Shown one piece after another: positions 16,306-24,174 of a DNA stretch of 64,000 nucleotides. The stretch spans positions 124,001-188,000 of the forward strand of contig NZ_WODA01000007.1 in NCBI RefSeq assembly GCF_009729855.1, read 5' to 3'. This DNA comes from Agromyces luteolus. Its GTDB lineage: Bacteria > Actinomycetota > Actinomycetes > Actinomycetales > Microbacteriaceae. The notes under the pieces were generated by a model. That model saw nothing but the letters and a program-made list of their open reading frames with translations. It was not told the origin of the DNA and ran no database searches. The position numbers and the translations under genes were made by a program. Each line of letters opens with the position of its first letter. Within the stretch, counting starts at the first letter, position 1.

Positions 16306-16875
16306 GTGAGCCCGATCGCCTTCGACACCCTCGACGACCGCGCCCTCGCGGAGGAGTTCTCCGCGGGCGACGAGCGCGCGCTCCGCGAGGCGTACGCTCG
16401 CTGGTCGCCGCTCGTGTTCCGGCTCGCGCTGCGGTCGCTCGGCGATCGGACCGATGCCGAGGACGTGACCCAGCAGGTCTACCTCGCGGCGTGGCGCGGT
16501 CGCGCCACCTTCGACCTCTCCCGCTCGACGTTGAGCGCCTGGATCGTGGGCATCACCAAGCACCGCATCGCCGACGCGCACGAGGCGCGCGCACGCTCGC
16601 GGCGCCTGGAGGAGAGCCTCGTCGCCGAGGCATCCGTCGCCGCGACCGAGGTCGACGACGACTTCGCCGAACGGGTCATGGTCCAGGAGGAGCTGGGGCG
16701 GCTCGAGCCCGTGCCGCGCCGGGTCATGCAGCTGGCGTTCTACGACCAGCTCAGCCATTCGCAGATCGCCGAGGCGCTGGACCTGCCGATCGGCACCGTG
16801 AAGAGTCATGTCCGACGCAGCCTGAGCCGGCTGAGATCACGATGGGAGGTGGAGGATGGACCACATCGAGCCTGA
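16306..16875 (+). CDS. ECF-type RNA polymerase sigma factor
   Basis: 189 residues. Region 2 (about 13-85, LVFRLALRSLGDRTDAEDVTQQVYLAAWR) and region 4 (125-180, LSHSQIAEALDLPIGTVKSHVRRSLSRLR) are complete, giving a SigK/SigL-like ECF factor. GTG 16306 is chosen because the protein becomes recognisable right after it. An in-frame GTG at 16201 would add 35 unconserved residues. It overlaps the anti-sigma gene by 20 bases, so the two are translationally coupled. It probably controls its own operon and perhaps the sortase genes. Confidence 0.9.
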   Translation: MSPIAFDTLDDRALAEEFSAGDERALREAYARWSPLVFRLALRSLGDRTDAEDVTQQVYLAAWRGRATFDLSRSTLSAWIVGITKHRIADAHEARARSRRLEESLVAEASVAATEVDDDFAERVMVQEELGRLEPVPRRVMQLAFYDQLSHSQIAEALDLPIGTVKSHVRRSLSRLRSRWEVEDGPHRA

Positions 16876-17662
16876 CGAACTGGCCGTGCTGGCCCTCGAC
16901 GGCCGCGAGCCCGAGGGGGCGGTCCGCGCCCACCTCGACTCCTGCGGACCCTGCGCGGCCGAGTACGCCTCGCTCGCGCGGACCGTCGAGCTCGGTCGCG
17001 ACGCCTCGTTCGAGGGTCTCGAGGGCCTCGAGGCGCCGCCGGCCGCGGTCTGGGCGGGCATCCACTCCGAGCTCGGCCTGGCACCGGAGCTCGCCGCCGA
17101 TCCGCTCGGGGGATCGGACGCGCCACGCCGCGCGCCCGACCTCGCGACCCCGGCGCGCCACGTCCCGCCGAGCCGACCGCGCACCCCGGCGATCGCGGCG
17201 CCGGCCGCGCGGGCGAGCCGCCGCAGGTGGTGGCCGGTCGCGGCAGCCGCCGCGATCGTCGGCCTGCTCGCCGGCATCGGCATCGGCGTGGCGGTCGGCG
17301 GCCGGGGAACGGTGCCTGAGGCGACGACGGTGCTCGCGAGCGCCGAACTCGACGCGTTCCCGGGTTGGGACGCCGTGGGCACGGCGACCGTCGAGGAGGA
17401 CGCGGCCGGGGAGCGCACCCTCCTCGTCGACCTGTCCGCCGAGGTGCCCGAGGGTGAGGTGCGGGAGGTGTGGCTCATCCGTTCCGACGCGTCGGGCCTC
17501 GTCAGCCTCGGCCTGATGGACGGCGACTCGGCCCGGCTCGTGGTCCCGGCCGGCATCGACCTCGACGAGTACCCCCTGGTGGACGTCTCGGCCGAACCGG
17601 TCGACGGCGATCCCGCGCACTCCGGCGACTCGATCGTGCGGGGCGAGCTCAGCGCCGCCTGA
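16856..17662 (+). CDS. Anti-sigma factor, RskA-like
   Basis: 268 residues. A short N-terminal zinc-finger-like segment (HLDSCGPCAAEY) is followed by a linker, one membrane helix (about 125-148, WPVAAAAAIVGLLAGIGIGVAVG) and an extracellular RskA C-terminal domain (TLLVDLSAEVPEGEVREVWLIR...GLVSLGLM). It would hold the ECF sigma factor at the membrane until released, probably by regulated proteolysis. Its ATG lies inside the 3' end of the sigma gene. Confidence 0.88.
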   Translation: MDHIEPDELAVLALDGREPEGAVRAHLDSCGPCAAEYASLARTVELGRDASFEGLEGLEAPPAAVWAGIHSELGLAPELAADPLGGSDAPRRAPDLATPARHVPPSRPRTPAIAAPAARASRRRWWPVAAAAAIVGLLAGIGIGVAVGGRGTVPEATTVLASAELDAFPGWDAVGTATVEEDAAGERTLLVDLSAEVPEGEVREVWLIRSDASGLVSLGLMDGDSARLVVPAGIDLDEYPLVDVSAEPVDGDPAHSGDSIVRGELSAA

Positions 17663-17717
17663 CACGCCGGAGGCCGAGGGCGAGGCCGGGATCGGGGGCG
17701 CTGACGTGGCGAACCGG

Positions 17718-17723
17718 TAGATT
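17718..17723 (+). promoter_or_regulatory. -10 TAGATT directly before the ACCCG repeat
   Basis: TAGATT ends seven bases before the pentamer array, so the predicted transcription start falls at the first repeat and the leader RNA would consist largely of ACCCG units. Confidence 0.45.
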
Positions 17724-17730
17724 GCGTGGG

Positions 17731-17770
17731 ACCCGACCCGACCCGACCCGACCCGACCCGACCCGACCCG
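17731..17770 (+). repeat. (ACCCG)8 tandem repeat
   Basis: Eight perfect ACCCG units in a row, 40 bases, in the leader of the YhhN-family gene. Such perfect short arrays change length by slippage, and a change here would alter the leader but not the reading frame. Confidence 0.95.
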
Positions 17771-17799
17771 CCCACCCCCGCTCAGAGAGGCACGACGAC

Positions 17800-18522
17800 G
17801 TGACCCCTTCAGCCCCCGCACCGCTGCGCGACCAGGCGCCCGTCCCCGAACCGCCGGCCCGGGCCGATCGCCGACGGCTGATCGCCGCCTTCGCGCCCTA
17901 CGTGGTGCTCAGCCTGGTGCACCTCGTCGTGCTCGTCGGCGACCTCGACGCCGCCGCGGTGACCGCGACGAAGCTGCTGCTGATGCCCGCGCTCGTCGTC
18001 GCGGTGGTGGTCGCGCGCCCGCGCGCGACCTCGGCGACCGTGATGCTCATCGCGGCGATCGCGCTGTCCTGGGTCGGCGACGCGCTGCTGACCGGCTCGG
18101 GCGACGGATGGTTCGTGGCCGGCTTGCTCTCGTTCCTCGCCGCGCACCTCGCCTACGTCGTGCTGTTCCTGCGGCTGCCCGCCGCCGGTCGCCGGCTTCC
18201 CTGGTGGACGCTCGGCTACGCGGCGTGGTTCGCCGCCTTCCTGGCCCTGCTGGCCCCAGGACTCGGCGGACTGCTCGTCCCCGTCGCGGTCTACGGTGCG
18301 GTGCTCGGCACGATGGCCGCGCTCGCGGGAGGCCTCGGCGGGCTCGTGGCGCTCGGCGGCGCACTGTTCGTGGTCTCCGACTCGGTGCTGGCGCTGGGCC
18401 GGTTCCTGCCCGGCTACGAGTTCGCCGCGCACGACCTCGTCGTGATGTCGAGCTACCTGACTGCGCAGGGACTCATCGCACTCGGCGTGCTCACTCGGCG
18501 GGCGGTGCGTCCGTCTCGGTGA
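17800..18522 (+). CDS. YhhN-family membrane protein, lysoplasmalogenase-like
   Basis: 240 residues with about eight membrane helices starting at residue 28. The family pattern includes KLLLMPALVVAVVV, LSWVGDALL, FLAAHLAYVVLF and SDSVLALGRFLPGYEF. YhhN/TMEM86 proteins hydrolyse the vinyl-ether bond of lysoplasmalogens in animals; the bacterial substrate is unclear. GTG 17800 follows AGAGAGG. The last 32 bases overlap the convergent emfourin gene. Confidence 0.82.
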   Translation: MTPSAPAPLRDQAPVPEPPARADRRRLIAAFAPYVVLSLVHLVVLVGDLDAAAVTATKLLLMPALVVAVVVARPRATSATVMLIAAIALSWVGDALLTGSGDGWFVAGLLSFLAAHLAYVVLFLRLPAAGRRLPWWTLGYAAWFAAFLALLAPGLGGLLVPVAVYGAVLGTMAALAGGLGGLVALGGALFVVSDSVLALGRFLPGYEFAAHDLVVMSSYLTAQGLIALGVLTRRAVRPSR

Positions 18523-18844
18523 CGGGGCCCGGCGCGCGGCTCGGTGCAGCACGCCCGTCGGCGTTCGGCCGCCCTCGCGAGGGTTCGGCGACGTCCCGGA
18601 CCCGGTCGACGAGGTCGCGCCAGGGCCCGGTCACCTGGCGCTCCGCCAGGGTGGCCTCGTGCGGTTCGCACCGGATGCGGTAGGTGTAGCGGTCGGGCTC
18701 GGGCGGCGCCGGCGGCGTCTCGCTCCACGGCAGGCGCTCGACGAGGAGCACCCACTCCTCGGGGTCGGGCTGGTCCTCGACCTCGACGGTCCACGTGAGC
18801 CGCAGTCCGGCGAGCCCGCCGCTCCGCGAGACCTCGACCTCCAT
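18491..18844 (-). CDS. Emfourin-like inhibitor of the adjacent M4 protease
   Basis: 117 residues. EVEVSRSGGLAGLRLTWTVE at the start and DRYTYRIRCEPHEATLAERQV in the middle match emfourin, the small protein known to inhibit protealysin in Serratia. It is encoded 10 bases after the stop of the protealysin-like gene and in the same direction, so the two share a message. It is presumably a cytoplasmic or periplasm-side tight inhibitor that protects the producer. The C-terminal 30 residues are Pro/Ala-rich and may be disordered. Confidence 0.8.
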   Translation of the reverse strand: MEVEVSRSGGLAGLRLTWTVEVEDQPDPEEWVLLVERLPWSETPPAPPEPDRYTYRIRCEPHEATLAERQVTGPWRDLVDRVRDVAEPSRGRPNADGRAAPSRAPGPVTETDAPPAE

Positions 18845-18854
18845 GCTCCGGATG

Positions 18855-20078
18855 CTACTCCGGTTCGACGCCGACGGCGTCCCAGCCGTTCGCGACGGCC
18901 CGGACCTCGCGGGAGCCCTCGCCGTAGCGATCGCGAGCGGCGGCGAGGGTCGCCGTCGCGAACACCGCGAACCCGTCGTTCGGCCGGAGGGTGCCGCCCG
19001 TGAGGGTGTCGTACCAGACCCGCCCGACGTGCTCCCACGCGAACCCGCCGACCTCGACGGCGGCGAGCGCGAACGCCCGGTTCGGGATGCCCGAGTTCAG
19101 GTGCACGCCGCCGTTGTCGGCGTCGGTGACGATGTAGTCGCGCAGGTGGGCGGGCTGGGGGTCGCGCCCGAGCACGTCGTCGTCGTACGCGGTGCCGGGC
19201 TCGAGCATCGAGCGGAGCGCGCGACCCTGGACGAGCTCGGTGAAGATGCCCTCGCCGATGAGCCACGTGGCGGCGTCGGCATCCTGCCCCATGGCGTACT
19301 GCTCGGTGAGGGCGCCGAAGACGTCGGAGACGTGCTCGTTGAGCGCGCCCGACTGGTCGCGGTAGCGCAGCCGCGCCGTCATCTCGGTGACGCCGTGCGC
19401 GAGCTCGTGCCCGATGACCGAGAGCGACTGCGTGAACCCGCGGAACACCTCGCCGTCGCCGTCGCCGAAGACCATCCGCTCGCCGTCCCAGAAGGCGTTG
19501 TCGTAGCGGTCGCCGAAGTGCACGGTCGCCTCCAGCGGCGAGCCCTCTCCATCGATCGCGTCGCGCCCGTAGACGCGCTCGAAGAGCGCCCAGACCTCGC
19601 CGAGGCCGTCGTACGCCTGGTCGACGGCGGCGTCGCCCGTCGCGGGCTGACCCTCGACGCGCGCGAGACGGCCGGGGAGCGATTCGGCGCCCTCGGCGTC
19701 GGAGACGCGACGGTCGGGGGCGGGCTCGGCGAGGACGGGCTCCGCCGTGCCGGCTTCCGGAACGCGCTCGGCATCGGTCGGCGCCGCGGCCTCGGTCGCC
19801 GCTCCGGCCCCGGTCGCAGCGCCCTCGCGCTCGGTGGTCGACCGCGTGTGCTCGTGCGGCAGCAGCCCCGGGTGCGCACCACCGAGGCGGAGTTCGCGCA
19901 TCGGCTCGTCGCGCAGCAGCGATCGACGGGCGGCCTCGGCGGCGACGTCGTAGTACTCCTCGGCGGCCGCGATCCGCAGCAGCAGGTAGGGCGGGACGAT
20001 GCCCGCGCGGGCGCGCGCGCGGGCGAACACGACGGCGCGGGGGTCGCGTGGAGCGGGCGGCTGCGGCATCCGGGTCAT
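18855..20078 (-). CDS. M4-family metallopeptidase, protealysin-like
   Basis: 407 residues. The short N-terminal propeptide carries the protealysin-type IVPPYLLLRIA (27-37), followed by an Ala/Glu-rich linker and the thermolysin-like catalytic domain. Zinc and catalytic residues: HELAH (His224, Glu225, His228), the third ligand in GALNEHVSD (Glu248) and HLNSGIPNRAF with the transition-state His326. No signal peptide is seen, as in protealysins. ATG 20078 has a CAGCAT hexamer six bases upstream, hinting at leaderless transcription. It forms an operon with its predicted inhibitor. Confidence 0.92.
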   Translation of the reverse strand: MTRMPQPPAPRDPRAVVFARARARAGIVPPYLLLRIAAAEEYYDVAAEAARRSLLRDEPMRELRLGGAHPGLLPHEHTRSTTEREGAATGAGAATEAAAPTDAERVPEAGTAEPVLAEPAPDRRVSDAEGAESLPGRLARVEGQPATGDAAVDQAYDGLGEVWALFERVYGRDAIDGEGSPLEATVHFGDRYDNAFWDGERMVFGDGDGEVFRGFTQSLSVIGHELAHGVTEMTARLRYRDQSGALNEHVSDVFGALTEQYAMGQDADAATWLIGEGIFTELVQGRALRSMLEPGTAYDDDVLGRDPQPAHLRDYIVTDADNGGVHLNSGIPNRAFALAAVEVGGFAWEHVGRVWYDTLTGGTLRPNDGFAVFATATLAAARDRYGEGSREVRAVANGWDAVGVEPE

Positions 20079-20156
20079 GGCTCGATGCTGGCACGCGCCG
20101 CCGACAGGGCGCGATGCCCCGCCGGGAAGCGCGGAGGCGCATGCGAAGCTTGAGGG

Positions 20157-21002
20157 GTGACCGCCGCCGTCGCCGCCCCCTCCGAGGTGCGCACCCACCC
20201 GATCGCCCTCGTCCCGGCCGTGCTCGTGTGCTCGGCCGCGGTACTGCTGTTCGGGTTCCAGCTGCGCCTCCCGGGATACGCGCTCCTCGTCGTCGGCCTG
20301 GTCGCGGCGTGGCTCGTCGACCGGTCGGGCCGCACCGAGCGACTGCTGCCCGACCTCGCGCTCATCGCGATCGGCCAGGCGATCATCTCGACGATCTCGC
20401 TCGAGGCCGAGCTCTCGAACGAGGCGATGGTGCGGTTCGCGGTCGTGCTCGGCGCGGCGGTCGCGGTGCCGTTCCTCATCTCGCGGTTCCTCTACCGCGA
20501 GCGGACCATCCGGTTCCCGTGGCGCACGGGCCGGCGGTGGACGCGCACGCAGTGGCTCTACCTGATCTTCGTGACCTTCGCCGGATGGCTCATCCTGCCC
20601 TTCTACTTCATCACCTCGGGCGTCTACCAGAACTGGCCGACCGTGACCGAGCCGAACGAGATCGCGCGCCTCTTCGTCGGCGTGAACGCGGTCGGCACGT
20701 GGGACGAGCTCTTCTTCATCTGCACGGTGTTCGCGCTCCTCCGTCGGCACTTCCCGACGTGGCAGGCGAACCTGCTGCAGGCGATCGTGTTCGTGTCGTT
20801 CCTGTGGGAGCTCGGCTACCAGTCCTGGGGGCCGCTGCTCACGATCCCGTTCGCGCTGATCCAGGGCTACACGTTCAAGCTCACCAAGTCGCTGACCTAC
20901 GTGCTGGTCGTGCACCTGCTCTTCGACGCGGTCGTGTTCTGCGTGATCGTGTACGCGCACAACGGCTGGCCGGCGATCTTCCCGCTGGTGCCGGCGGGCT
21001 AG
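20157..21002 (+). CDS. CPBP-like intramembrane protein with divergent active site
   Basis: 281 residues, eight predicted membrane helices. The C-terminal half resembles CPBP (Abi/Rce1) glutamic proteases: GTWDELFFICTVFALLRRHFP in place of the EExxxR block (only Glu184, Arg196), then FLWELGY and VVHLLFDAVVF (His253, Asp257). With only one of the paired glutamates and Asp where Asn is usual, activity is uncertain. The GTG start has no strong binding site. It is divergent from the M4 protease with 78 bases between. Confidence 0.65.
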   Translation: MTAAVAAPSEVRTHPIALVPAVLVCSAAVLLFGFQLRLPGYALLVVGLVAAWLVDRSGRTERLLPDLALIAIGQAIISTISLEAELSNEAMVRFAVVLGAAVAVPFLISRFLYRERTIRFPWRTGRRWTRTQWLYLIFVTFAGWLILPFYFITSGVYQNWPTVTEPNEIARLFVGVNAVGTWDELFFICTVFALLRRHFPTWQANLLQAIVFVSFLWELGYQSWGPLLTIPFALIQGYTFKLTKSLTYVLVVHLLFDAVVFCVIVYAHNGWPAIFPLVPAG

Positions 21003-21024
21003 GGCGGCGGTCGCCGCGCCCGGT

Positions 21025-21489
21025 TCACGACCGGGTCGGCCGCCGCATGGCGCGCACCGAGCCGACTCCGAGGGCGAGCGCGCCGGCGACGGCGGACGCG
21101 CAGACCGCCCACTCGATCGGACCGGGCGCGCTCGGCGGCGTCTCGAACACGGCGCCGGAGTCGCTGCGGTAGACCGTGGCATCCGCCCCGACGTCGAGGT
21201 CGTCGCTGCGCACGTCGGCGGCGGTCCCGTCGGGCAGCTCGACGATCACGTACCGGAACGGCGCGTACCGGCTGCCGCGACGGTCGGCGACGAGGCGTTC
21301 CTCGGTGTACTCGCCGACGACGGTCGTCGCGACCGGCGAGGTCGACGTGATCGCCCGGGAGGCGGTCTCGACGATGGCCACGACGCCGAGCGCACCGAGC
21401 GCGATCGCGCCGATCGCGAGCACGGCCGCGGTGAGCCGGCGCGGCGGGTAGCCCGCGCGCTCGTCGGTCGGTCGTCGGACATCGGCCAT
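21025..21489 (-). CDS. DUF3592-like membrane protein
   Basis: 154 residues with two membrane helices (about 20-45 and 122-142) flanking an extracytoplasmic domain (TTVVGEYTEERLVADRR...VIVELPDGTAADVRSDDL). The layout is that of DUF3592 proteins, whose function is unknown. ATG at 21489 lacks a strong ribosome-binding site. It is divergent from the MDR oxidoreductase and convergent with the CPBP-like gene. Confidence 0.6.
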   Translation of the reverse strand: MADVRRPTDERAGYPPRRLTAAVLAIGAIALGALGVVAIVETASRAITSTSPVATTVVGEYTEERLVADRRGSRYAPFRYVIVELPDGTAADVRSDDLDVGADATVYRSDSGAVFETPPSAPGPIEWAVCASAVAGALALGVGSVRAMRRPTRS

Positions 21490-21568
21490 CGGGATCGCGA
21501 TCCTCGGGGTCTCTCGATTCCATGGTCGCACGCCCCGTCGCCGCGCTCGCCGAAGTGGACGCAGTGGA

Positions 21569-21574
21569 TATGCT
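21569..21574 (+). promoter_or_regulatory. -10 TATGCT, leaderless MDR oxidoreductase
   Basis: TATGCT ends six bases before ATG 21581, the typical spacing for a transcript that starts on the initiation codon. Confidence 0.55.
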
Positions 21575-21580
21575 CGCGCC

Positions 21581-22621
21581 ATGCGCGCGGTGCGGTACGA
21601 GCGGTACGGCGGTCCCGACCGGTTGCGGCTCGTCGACGCGCCGGTCCCGGTTCCCGGGCCCGGGCAGGTGCTCGTGAGGGTCGTGGCCTCGTCGGTCAAC
21701 TCGTGGGACTGGGACCTGCTCCGCGGTGGAGTGCTGGCGCGCATCGCCGCGCCGCGCAGGCCGGCGCATCCGGTGCTGGGGGCGGATGTCTCGGGCGAGG
21801 TCGTCGCGGTCGGCCCGGGCGGCGACGGGGCTACCGGGTCTGCCGGCTTCGCCGTCGGCGACCCGGTCTGGGGGGACCTCTCCGCGGCGGGCTGGGGCGG
21901 GTTCGCCGAGTTCGTCGCGACGGATGCCGCTGCGCTCCGCCGTCGGCCCGCTGGTGTCGGTCCGGTCGCGGCGGCGGCGATCCCGCAGGCGGGCGGGCTG
22001 GCCTGGCAGGCGCTCGTCGACGCGGCGGCGCTGAGCGCCGGCGAACGCGTGCTCATCATCGGGGCCGGCGGCGGTGCGGGCACGATCGCGGTGCAGCTCG
22101 CCCGGCATCTCGGGGCGGGCGAGGTGGTGGCGGTCGACCGCGCTCCGAAGCTCGACCTGCTGCGCGGCCTCGGGGCGACCGAGGCGGTCGAGGCGGATGC
22201 CGCTGACGGGCTGTTCGCAGAGGCCGTCGAGTCGGCCGGACCGACCGACTCGACCGAGTCGACCGGGTCGACCGGGTCGGGTTCGGGCCGGTTCGACGTG
22301 ATCGTCGACCTCATCGCGGGTCGACCGCTCGCCGAGTACCGCCGAGCCCTTCGGCCGGGCGGTCGGTTCGTCATCGTCGGCGGGCGCCTGGGCGCGATCG
22401 CGCGGGTCGCGGCGACGGCCGGGCGCCCCGATGCCGAGGGTCGCACGTTCCGCATGCTCGCGGCGAAGCCGAACGGCGGCCTCGACGAACTCGGCGAGCT
22501 CGTGGCATCCGGTGCCCTCGCCCCCGTGATCGAGGAGGTGCTGCCGCTCGACCGCGTGCCCGAGGCGCTCGCGCGGATCGGTGCGGGGACCGGGAAGGGG
22601 AAGCTCGTGATCGCCCCGTAG
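21581..22621 (+). CDS. Medium-chain dehydrogenase/reductase, quinone oxidoreductase type
   Basis: 346 residues. GroES-like N-terminus (VRVVASSVNSWDWDLLRGG, GADVSGEVVAVG) and a Rossmann domain with LIIGAGGGAGTIAVQLAR. Structural zinc ligands are absent, as in zinc-independent quinone oxidoreductases using NADPH. The cofactor domain contains a Ser/Thr/Gly-rich insertion (about residues 222-236) encoded by a 9-base repeat. The substrate is unknown. Confidence 0.85.
   Translation: MRAVRYERYGGPDRLRLVDAPVPVPGPGQVLVRVVASSVNSWDWDLLRGGVLARIAAPRRPAHPVLGADVSGEVVAVGPGGDGATGSAGFAVGDPVWGDLSAAGWGGFAEFVATDAAALRRRPAGVGPVAAAAIPQAGGLAWQALVDAAALSAGERVLIIGAGGGAGTIAVQLARHLGAGEVVAVDRAPKLDLLRGLGATEAVEADAADGLFAEAVESAGPTDSTESTGSTGSGSGRFDVIVDLIAGRPLAEYRRALRPGGRFVIVGGRLGAIARVAATAGRPDAEGRTFRMLAAKPNGGLDELGELVASGALAPVIEEVLPLDRVPEALARIGAGTGKGKLVIAP
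22245..22280 (+). repeat. Nine-base tandem repeat inside the MDR gene
   Basis: Four imperfect copies of CCGRSTCGA encode alternating Thr-(Asp/Glu/Gly)-Ser triplets in the MDR protein. The array stays in frame and looks like a slippage-made linker. Confidence 0.7.
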
Positions 22622-22666
22622 GGTGCGCGGCGCGTCGGCGGGTGCCGACGACGGTCGTTGGAGACG

Positions 22667-24106
22667 TCAGAAGGGTGGCGGCGCGGGGTCGGGTGTCGTG
22701 AGCGTCACGTGCGGTGGATGGTTCAGCGTGTCGGGCGTGGGCGCGGTAACGGGTGGCCCCACCCCCTCGCCGGCCCCGATCGGCTCGAACCTGCGCTCGG
22801 GATGCGTGCGCAGCACGTGGCCGGCAGGCGAGGTCCAGCGCATGATGCCGTTCGCCTCGAGTGCGACCCGCCAGCCCGCCTCGTGCTTCAGGCGGTGGTG
22901 GTGGCGGCAGAGCACCGCGAGGTTCGCGGCGCAGGTTTCGCCGCCATGCGCCCACGCGGTGGTGTGATCGAGGTCGGCACGTTCGGCGCGACGGTTGCAG
23001 CCGGGGAAGCGGCACTGCCCGTCGCGCACGCGCACGAAGCCGTCGAGGTCGGCCGGTGCGCGGTAGTGCTCGCGCCCGTAGCCGAGCGTCGCGCCCGTCT
23101 CGGGGTGCATGAGGATGCGCCGCATCGACGGCGCGTGGGCCGCGATGATGCGGGCGGTCTCCGCGTCGATCGGTCCGTAGCCCTCGAGGTCGGCGGGCTC
23201 GTCGTCGAGGCCGAGCAGCGTGAGCACCGGCACGGTCACGTTGAGCCGTGGCTGCACCGCGCCGGTCGGCCCGGCGACGGCGTCGCGCGTGGGCGCATCG
23301 TCGACGAGGGTGCCGGAGAGCAGCAGGTCGGCGGCGAGGTCGGTCGCGCGCTGCGCACTCGTGCGGTGGTCGTCGGATGCCTCGCGGCCGGCGAGCACGT
23401 CGAGCCGCCGCTCGATCGCGAACGCGCGCTCGGCCTCGAGGAAGAGGCTCAGCCACGCCATGCCGTCGGGCGCCGCCTCGACGCACACGCGACGGTCGGC
23501 CGCGGCACGGGCGCGTCGGTCGACGAGCGGTTCGGGCAGCAGACGTTCGCGCAGCCGCCGCATGCGGCGGCGCACGTCGGCGTTCGTCGAGACGACGCCC
23601 TCTGCCGCGGCGGCGGACGCCGCATCGAGCGCGACGCGTTCGACGGCATCGGCGACCTCGGCCGGCGCGCCTCGCGTGAGTTCGAGCACCGATCGCACCT
23701 GCGTCGGCGCGACCTCGCCCGTGTCGAGCGCATCGAGCGTCGCGACGCGCGGCCCGGTCAGGCGTTCGGCCTCGGCGACGAGGCGAGCAGCGGATGCCTC
23801 GTGCTGGCCGAGCGTCGTCGCGAGTTCGGCGACGAACGACCGGGTCGCCATGTCGCGGTCGCGCGCGGTGCTCGACGCGGTGACGCCGACGACGTCGGTG
23901 GCGAGTTCGCGGGCACGCTGGACGGCCCGGTACCGGTCGGCATGGAGCCGCCGGATCAGCTGTTCGGCGCTCGCGATCGCGGCCAGCTCGAACGCGAGCG
24001 CCTGTTCGGCGGGGAGGTCGAGGATCGCTGGCACGGGTCCATCCAACCAGCACCCGCCGACATCGATCGCGCCGCAGAACAGCCGGTCAGCGTTGTATTC
24101 CTGCAC
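22667..24106 (-). CDS. DUF222 / HNH endonuclease domain protein
   Basis: 479 residues. An all-helical DUF222 domain (about 25-330) precedes an HNH nuclease motif: CRFPGCNRRAERADLDHTTAW, then CAANLAVLCRHHHRLKH (about 370-420), with the zinc-binding CxxC..., the catalytic His in DLDHTTAW and N/H in the second half. Actinobacteria carry many such genes; their role is not established and may involve mobile DNA or restriction. The GTG start 24106 overlaps a perfect 16-bp palindrome. The Pro-rich C-terminus is probably disordered. Confidence 0.85.
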   Translation of the reverse strand: MQEYNADRLFCGAIDVGGCWLDGPVPAILDLPAEQALAFELAAIASAEQLIRRLHADRYRAVQRARELATDVVGVTASSTARDRDMATRSFVAELATTLGQHEASAARLVAEAERLTGPRVATLDALDTGEVAPTQVRSVLELTRGAPAEVADAVERVALDAASAAAAEGVVSTNADVRRRMRRLRERLLPEPLVDRRARAAADRRVCVEAAPDGMAWLSLFLEAERAFAIERRLDVLAGREASDDHRTSAQRATDLAADLLLSGTLVDDAPTRDAVAGPTGAVQPRLNVTVPVLTLLGLDDEPADLEGYGPIDAETARIIAAHAPSMRRILMHPETGATLGYGREHYRAPADLDGFVRVRDGQCRFPGCNRRAERADLDHTTAWAHGGETCAANLAVLCRHHHRLKHEAGWRVALEANGIMRWTSPAGHVLRTHPERRFEPIGAGEGVGPPVTAPTPDTLNHPPHVTLTTPDPAPPPF

Positions 24107-24119
24107 TCCGTTCGGAGTG
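24104..24119. promoter_or_regulatory. Perfect palindrome at the start of the DUF222-HNH gene
   Basis: CACTCCG-TT-CGGAGTG covers the GTG start and the bases before it. As RNA it would form a hairpin that hides the ribosome-binding site GGAG; as DNA it could be an operator. Confidence 0.5.
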
Positions 24120-24174
24120 GAGGGCGCGTCGATCGCCCGACCGATCGCCCGGCCTGAGCCGGAGGCATCCGCCC

